Part shown: piece by piece, positions 50,990 to 60,320 of the stretch | Layout: each line of letters starts with the position of its first letter | Position numbering within the stretch: position 1 is the first letter of the stretch | From: Alkalimarinus sediminis | GTDB lineage: Bacteria > Pseudomonadota > Gammaproteobacteria > Pseudomonadales > Oleiphilaceae | Direction of reading: 5' to 3' | NCBI RefSeq assembly: GCF_026427595.1 | Contig: NZ_CP101527.1 | Coordinates: 877,001 to 941,000, forward strand | Length of the DNA: 64,000 nucleotides | Notes under the pieces: generated by a model | Database searches by the model: none | Told to the model about the DNA's origin: nothing | Seen by the model: the letters and a program-made list of their open reading frames with translations, nothing else | Made by a program: the position numbers and the translations under genes

Positions 50990-52134
50990 CAAGCAACGGG
51001 AACCCGCTCAACCAGCGTATCGATAATCTTATCTGTTGTAATACCTTCCGCTTCGGCTTCAAACGTTATTAGAATACGATGTCTCAGGGTGTCATGTATC
51101 ACGGCCCTAACGTCATCTGGGCTAACAAAGTCTTTTCCATGTAGCCATGCATGGGCTTTTGCACACCGATCTAACGCAATAGTACCCCTTGGGCTAGCGC
51201 CAAAGTCGATCCAACGATTGAGGTCGTCGCCATAACGATTGGGCTCACGGGTAGCAATAATCAACTGGACAATATACTCTTCAACAGCATCGGCCATATA
51301 CAGCTGATTAACGGCGCTTCGGGCCTCAAAAATATCCGCTTGCTGGATCTTTTCTAGTGTTAGTGGCGGGTGATCTTGCTCGCTATGCTCCTGCCGTGCT
51401 AGTTTTAGAATGGCTTTTTCAGCATCAGCGCTAGGATAGTCAATTTTTACATGCATCAAAAATCGATCAAGCTGTGCTTCTGGAAGTGGGTAAGTACCCT
51501 CTTGCTCAATTGGGTTTTGCGTCGCCATTACTAAAAATAGTCGATCTAGCGTAAATGTCTGTTTACCTACGCTCACTTGTCGCTCGGCCATTGCCTCCAG
51601 TAGTGCAGACTGTACTTTAGCAGGGGCGCGGTTGATTTCATCAGCTAGTACTAGGTTGTGAAAAATAGGACCTTTCTGAAAATGGAACTGACCATCTTCT
51701 GGACGGTAGATCTCTGTGCCGGTGACATCTGACGGTAGTAGATCGGGCGTAAACTGAATACGCTGGAAGTTACCTTCTAACATATTAGACAGCTCTTTGA
51801 TTGCCTTGGTTTTAGCAAGACCGGGGGCGCCTTCTACCAATAGGTGACCATCGGCCAAAAGTGCAATTAACAAACGATTGACCAGGTGCTCTTGGCCAAT
51901 AATTTGCTGGCTAAGATACTGTTTAAGAGATTTGAATGCGCTTTGAGACTGCACAGTAGTTGAGTTGGGCGCAGTACTAGAATCTATAGTAGTACTTGAA
52001 TCTGAGTCTAGTGTAGTACTTGAATTTGAATCTAGTGTAGTACTTGAATTTGAATCTAGTGTAGTACTTGAATCTAGTGTAGTACTTGAATCTAGTGTAG
52101 TACTTGTATCCGGCGTAGTACTTTGAGAAGACAT
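50989..52134 (-). CDS. MoxR-family AAA+ ATPase with a repetitive N-terminus
   Basis: A 381-residue AAA+ ATPase: Walker A GAPGLAKT, Walker B LADEINRAPAK, sensor 1 VMATQNPIEQEGTYPLPEAQ and the arginine of PRGTIALDR, covering about 75-370. MoxR proteins act as chaperones that insert metals or cofactors or assemble VWA-domain complexes; here the partners are the Bat proteins encoded downstream. Residues ~9-55 are a Ser/Thr/Leu/Asp repeat (STTLDSSTTLDS and longer variants) that most MoxR proteins lack. The ATG at 52134 begins MSSQSTTPD; an in-frame start further upstream adds a basic leader without support. Confidence 0.93.
   Translation of the reverse strand: MSSQSTTPDTSTTLDSSTTLDSSTTLDSNSSTTLDSNSSTTLDSDSSTTIDSSTAPNSTTVQSQSAFKSLKQYLSQQIIGQEHLVNRLLIALLADGHLLVEGAPGLAKTKAIKELSNMLEGNFQRIQFTPDLLPSDVTGTEIYRPEDGQFHFQKGPIFHNLVLADEINRAPAKVQSALLEAMAERQVSVGKQTFTLDRLFLVMATQNPIEQEGTYPLPEAQLDRFLMHVKIDYPSADAEKAILKLARQEHSEQDHPPLTLEKIQQADIFEARSAVNQLYMADAVEEYIVQLIIATREPNRYGDDLNRWIDFGASPRGTIALDRCAKAHAWLHGKDFVSPDDVRAVIHDTLRHRILITFEAEAEGITTDKIIDTLVERVPVA
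51975..52122 (-). repeat. Coding minisatellite in the moxR 5' end
   Basis: About six copies of 18-24-bp units such as TCTAGTGTAGTACTTGAA (plus-strand reading), giving STTLD-S or STTLDSNS in the protein. Unit length is a multiple of three, so gain or loss of copies keeps the frame. Copies vary mainly by an inserted 6 bp (Asn-Ser or Asp-Ser). Confidence 0.9.
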
Positions 52135-52410
52135 GTTATGAAGCTCTTTTATTCTGTTGTGATTATAGTGAATAAGAATCAAAAAAAGTTCAGATAACGC
52201 TAAATAAACGCTTAAAAGTAGCTGAATTAATTCGTTATTTCAGTAGGCATTACCCTAATAGATAAAACAACAATAAGCAATTTCCAAAGCATGAACTATT
52301 CTTAATATTAAGATTACTTCACGCTAATAACGTAGCACCTAATAATAATTCCAAATTTGTACGCTACTTCAGCCTTTTTGGCTGAGGGGGTTAACTTGAG
52401 GGCAAGTTGA

Positions 52411-55400
52411 ATGAACCATGTTACGACCGATTCAAAAGCGATTTTTCTAAAGCAATTAACAGATGCTTTTGAAGAGAAACTAGATAAGGCTGAAGCAAAA
52501 AAGGTGACTGATTTTGTCTTCCAGTTTTTTGGTGGCTTGCCAATGGAGGAGATCACCGGTAAGCGTTTCTCGGATATTTACGGGGCGGTATTAGCAAGCT
52601 GGAAGTTTATTCAGCATCATAATTTTAAACATCCAAAAGTGCGGGTGTTTAATCCAGATTTAGAAGAGGATGGTTGGCAATCTACCCATACCGTTTTGGC
52701 TGTATTACACCAGAATATCCCATTTCTAGTCGACTCCGTCAGAATGGCCCTAAACGAACGGGAGTTAACGGTACACTCAATTCAGCATGCAGTTCTGGAT
52801 ATGGAGCGAGATCGTACGGGTAACCTGAAAAAGCTATTGCGACGAGATGCTTCAACACAAACTGATAAATCAGAGTCGTTAATGTTTATAGAGGTAGATC
52901 GCCATAATGAATCCTCTAGTTTGGACGAGCTTAAATCGGCTATTGAAACCGTAGTCAAAGAGGTCAGGGTTGCGGTAGGTGACTATGAGGGGATGCGTGA
53001 TAGTGCAGAAGCCTTGATCAAAGAATTTAGCAAATTGCCTAAGTCTATTGCTGCAGCCGATATTGCAGAGGCTGGCGAGTTTATAAAGTGGGTTGTGGCT
53101 GACCACTTTACATTTTTAGGTTCGGTTGAGTATGCCTATAAGAAATCCGGCGATGATATTACCCTCGAAGTCGTTAAAGACTCCCAAAAGGGCATAATGA
53201 AAAGTCACACCGAAAGTCATCACAGGCTCAAGTTGTCTGACCTACCCAAGCGTACCCAGGAGCATATCTTAAAACCAGATATTTTTACCTTTGCCAAGTC
53301 ATCAGAGCGGTCTAGAGTGCACCGTCCGGCTTACCCAGATTATATCTCTGTTAAAAAATTCAACGCTAAAGGAGAGGTTATTGGCGAGCGTCGTTTTCTG
53401 GGCCTTTATACTGCAAAGGTTTATAACGAACGCCCTTCTGAAATTCCATTACTACGCCGAAAAACAGCAGAAGTTATTGAGCGATCAGGGCTTAATCTGG
53501 CTGATTACGGCGGCAAAGAGCTTGATCAGATATTATCGGTTTACCCCAGAGATGAGCTATTTCAGATAAATAGTGATGAATTGTTTGATGTAGCGATGGG
53601 GATTCTTTATGTACAGGAGCGCCGCAAGATTAGGCTGTTTATGCGTGAAGATGCTTATGGTCGGTTTGTTTCGTGCCTTGTTTATGTCCCGAGGGAGATC
53701 TACAGCACCGACCTAAGACGTAAAATGGAGAAAGTACTAGTCGAGGCAGTCAATGGTGTGGATATTGACTTTATGACCTTTTTCTCTGAGTCGGTACTAG
53801 CCCGAACCCAGTTTAGCATTCGCGTGAGTCCGGTCGAAAACCGAGAGCTTAATGTAGCCGAACTGCAAAATAAAATTATTGCGATTGCGCAATCTTGGCA
53901 AGACGGATTGATGGAAGCGCTTTACGAAGCCCACGGTGAAGAGTTAGCTAACCGCTATATTCACCTCTATCAGAATGCATTTAAGTCGAGCTATAAAGAG
54001 GCTTTCTCACCAAGGCGAGCGGTGATTGATATTGACCATATTGCGGCGGTATCGGGTGGTAAGCCTCTCTCCATGAGTTTTTATAGAGCGCTGGAAGAGG
54101 ACGAGAAAATCATCCACTTTAAGCTCTTCCATGGCGAGGAGCCAGTGACCTTGTCTGATGTGTTGCCAATCTTTGAGAATATGGGGTTAAGGGTTATTGG
54201 TGAGCACCCTTATGGCACTACTGATCGGGCAGGTAACAAAGTGTGGATTCATGATTTCACGCTGTCGACATACTCAAACCAAGTGGTTGATATACACAAG
54301 GTCAGGCCGATCTTTGAGGAGCTTTTCCAGAAAGTCTGGTCGGGTGAGGCAGAAAGCGACCCGTTTAACCGACTGGTATTGGCGGCTTATTTAAACTGGC
54401 GACAAATCGCGATGTTACGCTCTTATGCTCGCTATATGAGACAGATTAGAGTGAGTAATAGTCAGCACTTTATCTCTAATACCTTGGTCAATCATGTTGG
54501 GCTGACTGAGAAAATTTTAGCGTTATTTGAGGCTCGATTCTCTCCTAATATCCATGCTAGCGAGGTAAAACGAAAAGCTGCGCAAGAGAAGATAGAGATC
54601 GACTTTAATGAAGCGTTAGACAACGTATCTAACCTCAGTGAAGATAAAATACTGCGACTCTATATAGAGTTAACCAAGGCGACTTTGCGCACAAATTATT
54701 ATCAGGCAACACCAGAGGGGCAAGAAAAATCTTATATGTCCTTCAAGCTTAGTCCGCGTTTGATATCCGATATTCCATTACCGGTGCCGATGTTTGAGAT
54801 TTTTGTCTATTCTCCGCGAATTGAAGGGGTGCATTTAAGAGGTGGCAAAGTCGCTAGAGGCGGTTTGCGTTGGTCTGACCGTTATGAGGATTACCGTACC
54901 GAAGTGCTTGGACTCGTTAAAGCTCAACAAGTTAAAAATGCGGTTATCGTGCCAGTAGGAGCAAAAGGTGGTTTTGTTGCTAAAAAATTGCCAGACGGTG
55001 ATCGTGATGCATTTATGAAAGAAGGGGTTGCTTGTTATCAGACCTTTATTCGCGGCTTGCTAGATGTAACCGACAATCTGATCGAGGGTGAATTAGTACC
55101 ACCCAAGCAGGTCGTTAGACATGATGAGGATGACTATTACCTAGTTGTTGCTGCCGACAAAGGTACGGCCACGTTCTCTGATATCGCGAATCAGATATCG
55201 GATGACTACAACTTCTGGCTAGGGGACGCGTTTGCCTCGGGCGGAAGTCATGGTTATGACCATAAAAAAATGGGGATTACCGCCAGAGGTGCGTGGGTAT
55301 CGGTTGAAAGACTATTCAGAGAGATGGGGCACAATACCGCCACCACAGACTTTACCGTTGTGGGTATAGGTGATATGGCGGGTGATGTGTTTGGTAACGG

Positions 55401-57270
55401 TATGCTGCGCTCCAAGCACACGCGCTTGGTAGCCGCGTTTAACCATATGCATATATTCGTAGATCCAAACCCTGATGCAGCCAAGAGCTTCGGCGAGCGA
55501 CAGCGATTATTTGATTTACCTCGCTCATCATGGGAAGACTATGACAGTAAATTAATCTCGAAAGGAGGAGGGGTCTTTAATCGCTCAGCTAAGTCGATAC
55601 CCATCAGTGATGAGATGAAAGGGCTGCTTGGCACTAGTTGTGACCGCATGCCGCCGAACATGTTGATTTCCCACATTCTAAAAGCTCAGGTCGATTTAAT
55701 TTGGATAGGTGGTATTGGAACTTACTTTAAGGCGTCGTCCGAGTCACATAACGATGTTGGTGACAAGGCGAACGATGGCTTAAGAATAGATGGCAAAGAG
55801 ATTCGTGCAAAAGTAGTCGGAGAGGGTGGTAACCTTGGGTTTACCCAGTTGGCCCGAGTAGAGTTCAGTTTGGCAGGCGGTCGCTTGAATACCGACTTTA
55901 TTGATAATGCTGGTGGGGTCGATTGCTCAGATCATGAGGTTAATATCAAAATACTGCTCAATGAGGTAGTAGCAAATGGAGATTTAACCGAGAAGCAGCG
56001 TAATAAAATGTTGTCTGAAATGACCGATGATGTCGCTGAATTGGTGCTAAAAAATAATTATCGTCAAACCCAGGCCATTAGTATTGCCTGTTCAGACTCA
56101 TTGGGACGTGTAGAAGAGTATCGACGTCTGATTAACTCTATGGAAGCCTCAGGCAAACTCAACCGATCACTGGAATTTATTCCAGATGATGAGGTTATTG
56201 CTGAACGAAAAGCGCTAGGCAAAGGGTTGTCGCGACCTGAATTATCAGTGCTTATTTCATATGTCAAAGGTGATCTGAAAGAACTAATCACTAATAGTAC
56301 GTTACCTGATGATAAATGCCTGTCCCATGAAATTGAATTGGTGTTCCCAGAAAAACTCGTTAAAAAGTTTGGCAAAGAGGTTCATAACCATAAGCTACGT
56401 CGTGAAATTATTGCGACCCAGATAGCAAACGATATGGTAAACCACATGGGAATAACCTTTGTTGAGCGATTACGACAATCGACAGGGGCTTCTTCAGCAG
56501 CGGTTGCCCTGGCTTACATTATCGCCAGAGATGCATTTAGGTTGGAGCACTGGTGGGAGCAGATAGAGGCTCTGGATTATCGGGTTAGCAGCGACACGCA
56601 AATGAATATGATGAGCGAGTTGATGAGGTTGATTCGCCGTGCTTGTCGTTGGCTGTTGCGCAATCGACGTAGCGAGCTTAATGTTGCTGCAAATATGGAG
56701 AAGTTTGCAAAAGGTATCCAAGAGATATCCGGTAATTTATCGAGTTATCTAACAGGTGACCCTAAAGAAGCTTGGGATAAAACCTACAATCAGTTGACGG
56801 AAGAAGGTGTACCAAAAGAGATTGCTGAAACTGTTGCTGGTGCAGGTCATCTCTATTCGGCGTTGGGCATTATAGAAGCTCAGGATATGAGTGGCTCACC
56901 TATCAGTCGAGTGGCTAATGTCTATTATGCCTTAGGTGATCGTCTTGATTTGAGTTGGTTTGGTCAGCAGTTAAATATCTTAACGCCGACGACCCATTGG
57001 CAAGCATTGGCTAGAGAGGCCTTCCGTGAAGACCTAGATTGGCAGCAGCGCGCCTTAACTGTGGGTGTTCTAAAAATGAAGAACGCGCCAGATGAAGTGG
57101 AAAAGCGATTGGATATTTGGGTTGATTATCATCGCGACTTAATTGATCGTTGGACGGTTATGTTGTCTGAGTTAAAAACGACAACAGAGACGGAGTTTTC
57201 AATGTACTCGGTTGCCTTGAGAGAGCTGTTAGATCTTGCCCAAAGCACTGCGCATCAGGTGGAGTACTAG
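52411..57270 (+). CDS. gdhB: NAD-dependent glutamate dehydrogenase, large type
   Basis: A 1619-residue GDH of the very large (L_180) class known from Streptomyces and Pseudomonas. It converts glutamate to 2-oxoglutarate and ammonium with NAD. The first ~650 residues are regulatory (ACT-like and coiled regions; FLGLYTAKVYNERPSEIP, FMREDAYGRFVSCLVYVP). The catalytic core (about 780-1180) shows GGKVARGGLRWSDRYEDYRTE, VKNAVIVPVGAKGGFVAKK, and the dinucleotide region VVGIGDMAGDVFGNGML with VDPNPD. The C-terminal ~450 residues are helical. AGGG precedes the ATG. It is divergent from moxR; a CAGCC/GGCTG hairpin lies just upstream at about 52370. Confidence 0.96.
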   Translation: MNHVTTDSKAIFLKQLTDAFEEKLDKAEAKKVTDFVFQFFGGLPMEEITGKRFSDIYGAVLASWKFIQHHNFKHPKVRVFNPDLEEDGWQSTHTVLAVLHQNIPFLVDSVRMALNERELTVHSIQHAVLDMERDRTGNLKKLLRRDASTQTDKSESLMFIEVDRHNESSSLDELKSAIETVVKEVRVAVGDYEGMRDSAEALIKEFSKLPKSIAAADIAEAGEFIKWVVADHFTFLGSVEYAYKKSGDDITLEVVKDSQKGIMKSHTESHHRLKLSDLPKRTQEHILKPDIFTFAKSSERSRVHRPAYPDYISVKKFNAKGEVIGERRFLGLYTAKVYNERPSEIPLLRRKTAEVIERSGLNLADYGGKELDQILSVYPRDELFQINSDELFDVAMGILYVQERRKIRLFMREDAYGRFVSCLVYVPREIYSTDLRRKMEKVLVEAVNGVDIDFMTFFSESVLARTQFSIRVSPVENRELNVAELQNKIIAIAQSWQDGLMEALYEAHGEELANRYIHLYQNAFKSSYKEAFSPRRAVIDIDHIAAVSGGKPLSMSFYRALEEDEKIIHFKLFHGEEPVTLSDVLPIFENMGLRVIGEHPYGTTDRAGNKVWIHDFTLSTYSNQVVDIHKVRPIFEELFQKVWSGEAESDPFNRLVLAAYLNWRQIAMLRSYARYMRQIRVSNSQHFISNTLVNHVGLTEKILALFEARFSPNIHASEVKRKAAQEKIEIDFNEALDNVSNLSEDKILRLYIELTKATLRTNYYQATPEGQEKSYMSFKLSPRLISDIPLPVPMFEIFVYSPRIEGVHLRGGKVARGGLRWSDRYEDYRTEVLGLVKAQQVKNAVIVPVGAKGGFVAKKLPDGDRDAFMKEGVACYQTFIRGLLDVTDNLIEGELVPPKQVVRHDEDDYYLVVAADKGTATFSDIANQISDDYNFWLGDAFASGGSHGYDHKKMGITARGAWVSVERLFREMGHNTATTDFTVVGIGDMAGDVFGNGMLRSKHTRLVAAFNHMHIFVDPNPDAAKSFGERQRLFDLPRSSWEDYDSKLISKGGGVFNRSAKSIPISDEMKGLLGTSCDRMPPNMLISHILKAQVDLIWIGGIGTYFKASSESHNDVGDKANDGLRIDGKEIRAKVVGEGGNLGFTQLARVEFSLAGGRLNTDFIDNAGGVDCSDHEVNIKILLNEVVANGDLTEKQRNKMLSEMTDDVAELVLKNNYRQTQAISIACSDSLGRVEEYRRLINSMEASGKLNRSLEFIPDDEVIAERKALGKGLSRPELSVLISYVKGDLKELITNSTLPDDKCLSHEIELVFPEKLVKKFGKEVHNHKLRREIIATQIANDMVNHMGITFVERLRQSTGASSAAVALAYIIARDAFRLEHWWEQIEALDYRVSSDTQMNMMSELMRLIRRACRWLLRNRRSELNVAANMEKFAKGIQEISGNLSSYLTGDPKEAWDKTYNQLTEEGVPKEIAETVAGAGHLYSALGIIEAQDMSGSPISRVANVYYALGDRLDLSWFGQQLNILTPTTHWQALAREAFREDLDWQQRALTVGVLKMKNAPDEVEKRLDIWVDYHRDLIDRWTVMLSELKTTTETEFSMYSVALRELLDLAQSTAHQVEY

Positions 57271-57330
57271 GGTTAATAGGGTTGGCAAAATAGGAAAGGT
57301 TTGAAGGATTAGTCGTTATTAAGTACTCGT

Positions 57331-57366
57331 GACTCTTAGCTATGATGGGATGAAAGGCTAAGAGTC
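57331..57366. terminator. Perfect inverted repeat after gdh
   Basis: GACTCTTAGC/GCTAAGAGTC with a 16-nt loop, 60 bp beyond the gdh stop. The T-run behind it is weak (TTCGTTGCT), so factor-independent termination is plausible rather than certain. The following 180 bp hold tandem repeats and no gene. Confidence 0.45.
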
Positions 57367-57430
57367 TTCGTTGCTGTGGCGAAGGCTCGCGCCAAAGTAT
57401 CCCTTATGCGAGGTGGTGATAATGTGCCAG

Positions 57431-57506
57431 TGCCTATGTAAGCGCCTTTGTAAGTGTCTTTGTAAGCGTCTATGCCTATATCTATGCCTATGCCTATGTC
57501 TATGCA
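57431..57506 (+). repeat. Short tandem repeats between gdh and the DUF2835 gene
   Basis: Overlapping 6- and 12-bp units of the types TTTGTAAGCGCC and ATGCCTATATCT, read as (C)TATG repeats. A 63-codon plus-strand frame over them gives LCKRLCKCLCKR-type low complexity and is not a gene. Confidence 0.75.
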
Positions 57507-57545
57507 GGGTTGGCTCTAAGTCGCGTTTGTTAAGTATGAATCAAC

Positions 57546-57767
57546 CTAGTGAACCTTGGTAATAGATGAAAACTTACCCGCATTATTAAAATAGATATCA
57601 AATCTGCCTGATATTCCAAAGTGGGTGACATATTGTTGCAGGATGTTGGCGGGGAACTGAATGGTTCTGCCATCTATGCTGGTTGCACTGACGGTGCGAG
57701 CAGACCCTCTATAGACCTTGAGCCACTCGTCTGCCGATATTGTGAGGTCGATTGTGATTTTTTGCAT
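57546..57767 (-). CDS. DUF2835 family protein
   Basis: A 73-residue protein: IDLTISADEWLKVYRGSART, VSATSIDGRTIQFPANIL, QQYVTHFGISGRFDIYFNNAG. The 'S-x-D-G-R-x-I-x-F-P-A-x-x-L-x-x-(F/Y)-V' pattern is the DUF2835 signature, a small soluble family of gammaproteobacteria without known role. It lies 13 bp after the lytic transglycosylase gene on the same strand and may share its transcript. The ribosome binding site is weak. Confidence 0.85.
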   Translation of the reverse strand: MQKITIDLTISADEWLKVYRGSARTVSATSIDGRTIQFPANILQQYVTHFGISGRFDIYFNNAGKFSSITKVH

Positions 57768-57780
57768 GTAAAAGTAATAG

Positions 57781-58359
57781 TTAGATATTGTTTACAAACC
57801 AGTATTTTTCCCACGCTGTGAGCACTTTTTCAGGGTACCAAGTCTTTCCTAAACTACCGTTATATCGAGCCAGGGCTCTAATTAAATCACCTTTCTCCCG
57901 ATCAATATAGTGTTTAAGTATCGTGCATCCGTAGCGCAGATTGGTGTCTACATTAGTTAGGTTATCGGTCGGGCGGCCAATCTCACTCTTCCAAAACGGC
58001 ATTACTTGCATCAGCCCTTGTGCGCCCACTCTAGATATTGCAAATCGATCAAAGTGGCTTTCAATATGGATGACCGATAACACTAATTCCGGTTCTACCC
58101 CGGCTTTAGTCGCTTCACGGTGCACCTTTCTTAGTAGTTCGAGGCGTTGCTGTGGGTCTTTGATATATCGACTCATTCGTCCAGACATATCCACAAGCCA
58201 AACTTCTGCGTCGAAGCGATCTTCAAAGCTGCTAGACTCATTTACATTTTGCTTGAGTGCTGCTCGTAACTCAGGGTCGATGGTCTGGCTAATAGCAGAA
58301 GTAGTGAGCATCATTGCCACAATAGTGGTGATTATTGATCTCAACCTACTTCTGGCCAT
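57781..58359 (-). CDS. Soluble lytic murein transglycosylase (SLT domain)
   Basis: A 192-residue exported enzyme. A signal peptide (about 1-25; SIITTIVAMMLTTSAIS) is followed by the SLT catalytic domain (about 80-185): GVEPELVLSVIHIESHFDRFAIS with the catalytic Glu of IHIESHFD, VGAQGLMQVMPFW, NLRYGCTILKHYI and ALARYNGSLG. It cleaves peptidoglycan with formation of 1,6-anhydro-muramic acid. GGAG lies 7 bp before the ATG at 58359; a start further upstream lacks this. DUF2835 follows. Confidence 0.9.
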   Translation of the reverse strand: MARSRLRSIITTIVAMMLTTSAISQTIDPELRAALKQNVNESSSFEDRFDAEVWLVDMSGRMSRYIKDPQQRLELLRKVHREATKAGVEPELVLSVIHIESHFDRFAISRVGAQGLMQVMPFWKSEIGRPTDNLTNVDTNLRYGCTILKHYIDREKGDLIRALARYNGSLGKTWYPEKVLTAWEKYWFVNNI

Positions 58360-58417
58360 GCTGTTACTCCAGACTCGTTGACTCAACTGAACACGTTAAT
58401 AAAGTAGTGTATTACCC

Positions 58418-60148
58418 TTAGCTTAGCTTTATTTTAGACTTCAACAGGTCGACGATCTCATTGCTAGCAACCTCTTGTTTATCTGAGTCTAAACGACCTT
58501 TATATTCAATCTTGCCGTTTTCTAGACCTCTATCACCAATCACGACTCTGTGCGGGATACCAATGAGCTCAACATCTGCCAACATTCCGCCCAAGCGAGC
58601 TTTCTCTTCATCCATCAATAATACATCATAACCCGCTTCGGTAAGCTCTTGATAAAGCGCCTCGCACTTAGCTGCAACTGCTTCTGATTTGTGCATGTTG
58701 ATTGGGATGATCGCAATGTGAAATGGTGCAATTGCATCTGGCCAGATAATGCCATTCTCGTCGTTATTTTGTTCGATAGAAGCGGCAACCACGCGAGATA
58801 CACCAATACCGTAACAGCCCATCTCCATAATAGAGGCTTTACCGTTTACATCGAGTACCGTTGCATTCATGGCTGTACTGTATTTATTGCCTAGCTTAAA
58901 GATATGCCCGACTTCGATGCCGCGTTTGATTTCAATGGTGCCTTTTCCGTCTGGACTTGGGTCGCCTTCGATAATATTACGAATATCTGCAATTTCAGTC
59001 AGTGGGCAGTCTCTTTCCCAATTAACGCCGGTCAAGTGAATACCTTCTTTGTTTGCGCCACAAACAAAGTCAGAAAGGTGTGCTGCGCTGCGGTCAACGA
59101 TGGTTCTAATATTCAGCGAGACAGGGCCGAGAGAGCCGGTTGAACAGCCAGTAACCGCTTTTACTTCTTCATCTGACGCCATGCAGAGCGGAGTGGCGAT
59201 ACCGTCTATTTTCTCTGCCTTGATTTCGTTTAACGTATGATCACCGCGTATGACTAGTGCAACCAATGGTGCTTGGCCATCTTCGTCTTCGACACCTTTA
59301 ACAATTAGTGTTTTAGCAATGGTGTTTGTCGCGACATTGAGAAAGTTAGCGACATCATCAATGGTCTTTTGATCAGGTGTTGAAACTTCCGCAAGCTCTG
59401 CATTAGGGGCAGCACGCTCGCCAGCAGGTGCAACTGCTTCAGCCATCTCTATGTTGGCTGAAAAGTCGCTATCAGAACTAAAAGCAATATCATCTTCACC
59501 AGACTCAGCTAATACATGGAACTCGTGAGACGCGCTACCGCCGATGCTTCCAGAGTCTGCTTGAACTGCTCTGAAGTCTAGTCCGAACCGATTAAATATA
59601 TTGGTGTAGGTTTGGTACATCAGTTGGTAGGTTTCATCAAGAGAGTCATGGTCTATATGAAAGGAATAGGCGTCTTTCATAATAAACTCTCGTGACCGCA
59701 TGATGCCGAAACGAGGGCGGCGCTCATCGCGAAATTTGGTTTGCACTTGATAAAAAGTAGCGGGTAGTGATTTGTAACTACTGAGTTCGTTGCGAATTAA
59801 GTCGGTAATCACCTCTTCATGGGTAGGACCAACACAAAAGTCACGGTTGTGGCGATCTTTTACCCGTAACAGTTCACCTCCATACTCTTGCCATCTGCCT
59901 GATTCTTCCCATAATTCTGCAGGCTGGATGGCAGGCATTAACAGTTCTTGAGCGTTTGCTTTATCCATCTCTTCGCGAACGATGTTTTCGACTTTGCGAA
60001 GTACACGCAAGCCCATCGGCAACCATGTATAAAGACCAGAGGCTAGTTTTCTGATCATTCCTGCTCTAAGCATTAACTGATGGCTAATTACTTCAGCATC
60101 AGCAGGGGTTTCCTTGAGAGTTGCAATAAGATAACGGCTAGCGCGCAT
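58418..60148 (-). CDS. proS: Proline-tRNA ligase
   Basis: A 576-residue class II prolyl-tRNA synthetase of bacterial type with an INS editing domain (about 225-395; [14 protein letters not shown] opens it, [20 protein letters not shown] within) between motifs 2 and 3. Motif 1 is [19 protein letters not shown], motif 2 [19 protein letters not shown], motif 3 [10 protein letters not shown]. The anticodon domain is C-terminal ([17 protein letters not shown]-like, here [18 protein letters not shown]). The start at 60148 ([14 protein letters not shown]) matches the family; an ATG further upstream adds 15 residues. Single gene. Confidence 0.96.
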   Translation of the reverse strand: MRASRYLIATLKETPADAEVISHQLMLRAGMIRKLASGLYTWLPMGLRVLRKVENIVREEMDKANAQELLMPAIQPAELWEESGRWQEYGGELLRVKDRHNRDFCVGPTHEEVITDLIRNELSSYKSLPATFYQVQTKFRDERRPRFGIMRSREFIMKDAYSFHIDHDSLDETYQLMYQTYTNIFNRFGLDFRAVQADSGSIGGSASHEFHVLAESGEDDIAFSSDSDFSANIEMAEAVAPAGERAAPNAELAEVSTPDQKTIDDVANFLNVATNTIAKTLIVKGVEDEDGQAPLVALVIRGDHTLNEIKAEKIDGIATPLCMASDEEVKAVTGCSTGSLGPVSLNIRTIVDRSAAHLSDFVCGANKEGIHLTGVNWERDCPLTEIADIRNIIEGDPSPDGKGTIEIKRGIEVGHIFKLGNKYSTAMNATVLDVNGKASIMEMGCYGIGVSRVVAASIEQNNDENGIIWPDAIAPFHIAIIPINMHKSEAVAAKCEALYQELTEAGYDVLLMDEEKARLGGMLADVELIGIPHRVVIGDRGLENGKIEYKGRLDSDKQEVASNEIVDLLKSKIKLS

Positions 60149-60320
60149 AGGTTTTTTGTTCCATTGGATAAAATAAAGGTAACGCTTTATCAATTAGAGT
60201 GGTGATAGAGCGTGAATGAGCATATTTTATGCTGAGTAAAGCGAATCGTACAGTAGAGTTTTCACTCCCTATTTATAATGTCGAGTATCTAACGGGTTAC
60301 TATTCGCTTTAAGCCGTCTA

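Noticed and set aside
57371-57562. 63-codon plus-strand frame rich in Cys, Leu and Lys
   Set aside because: It is a translation of the short tandem repeats with no initiation signal.
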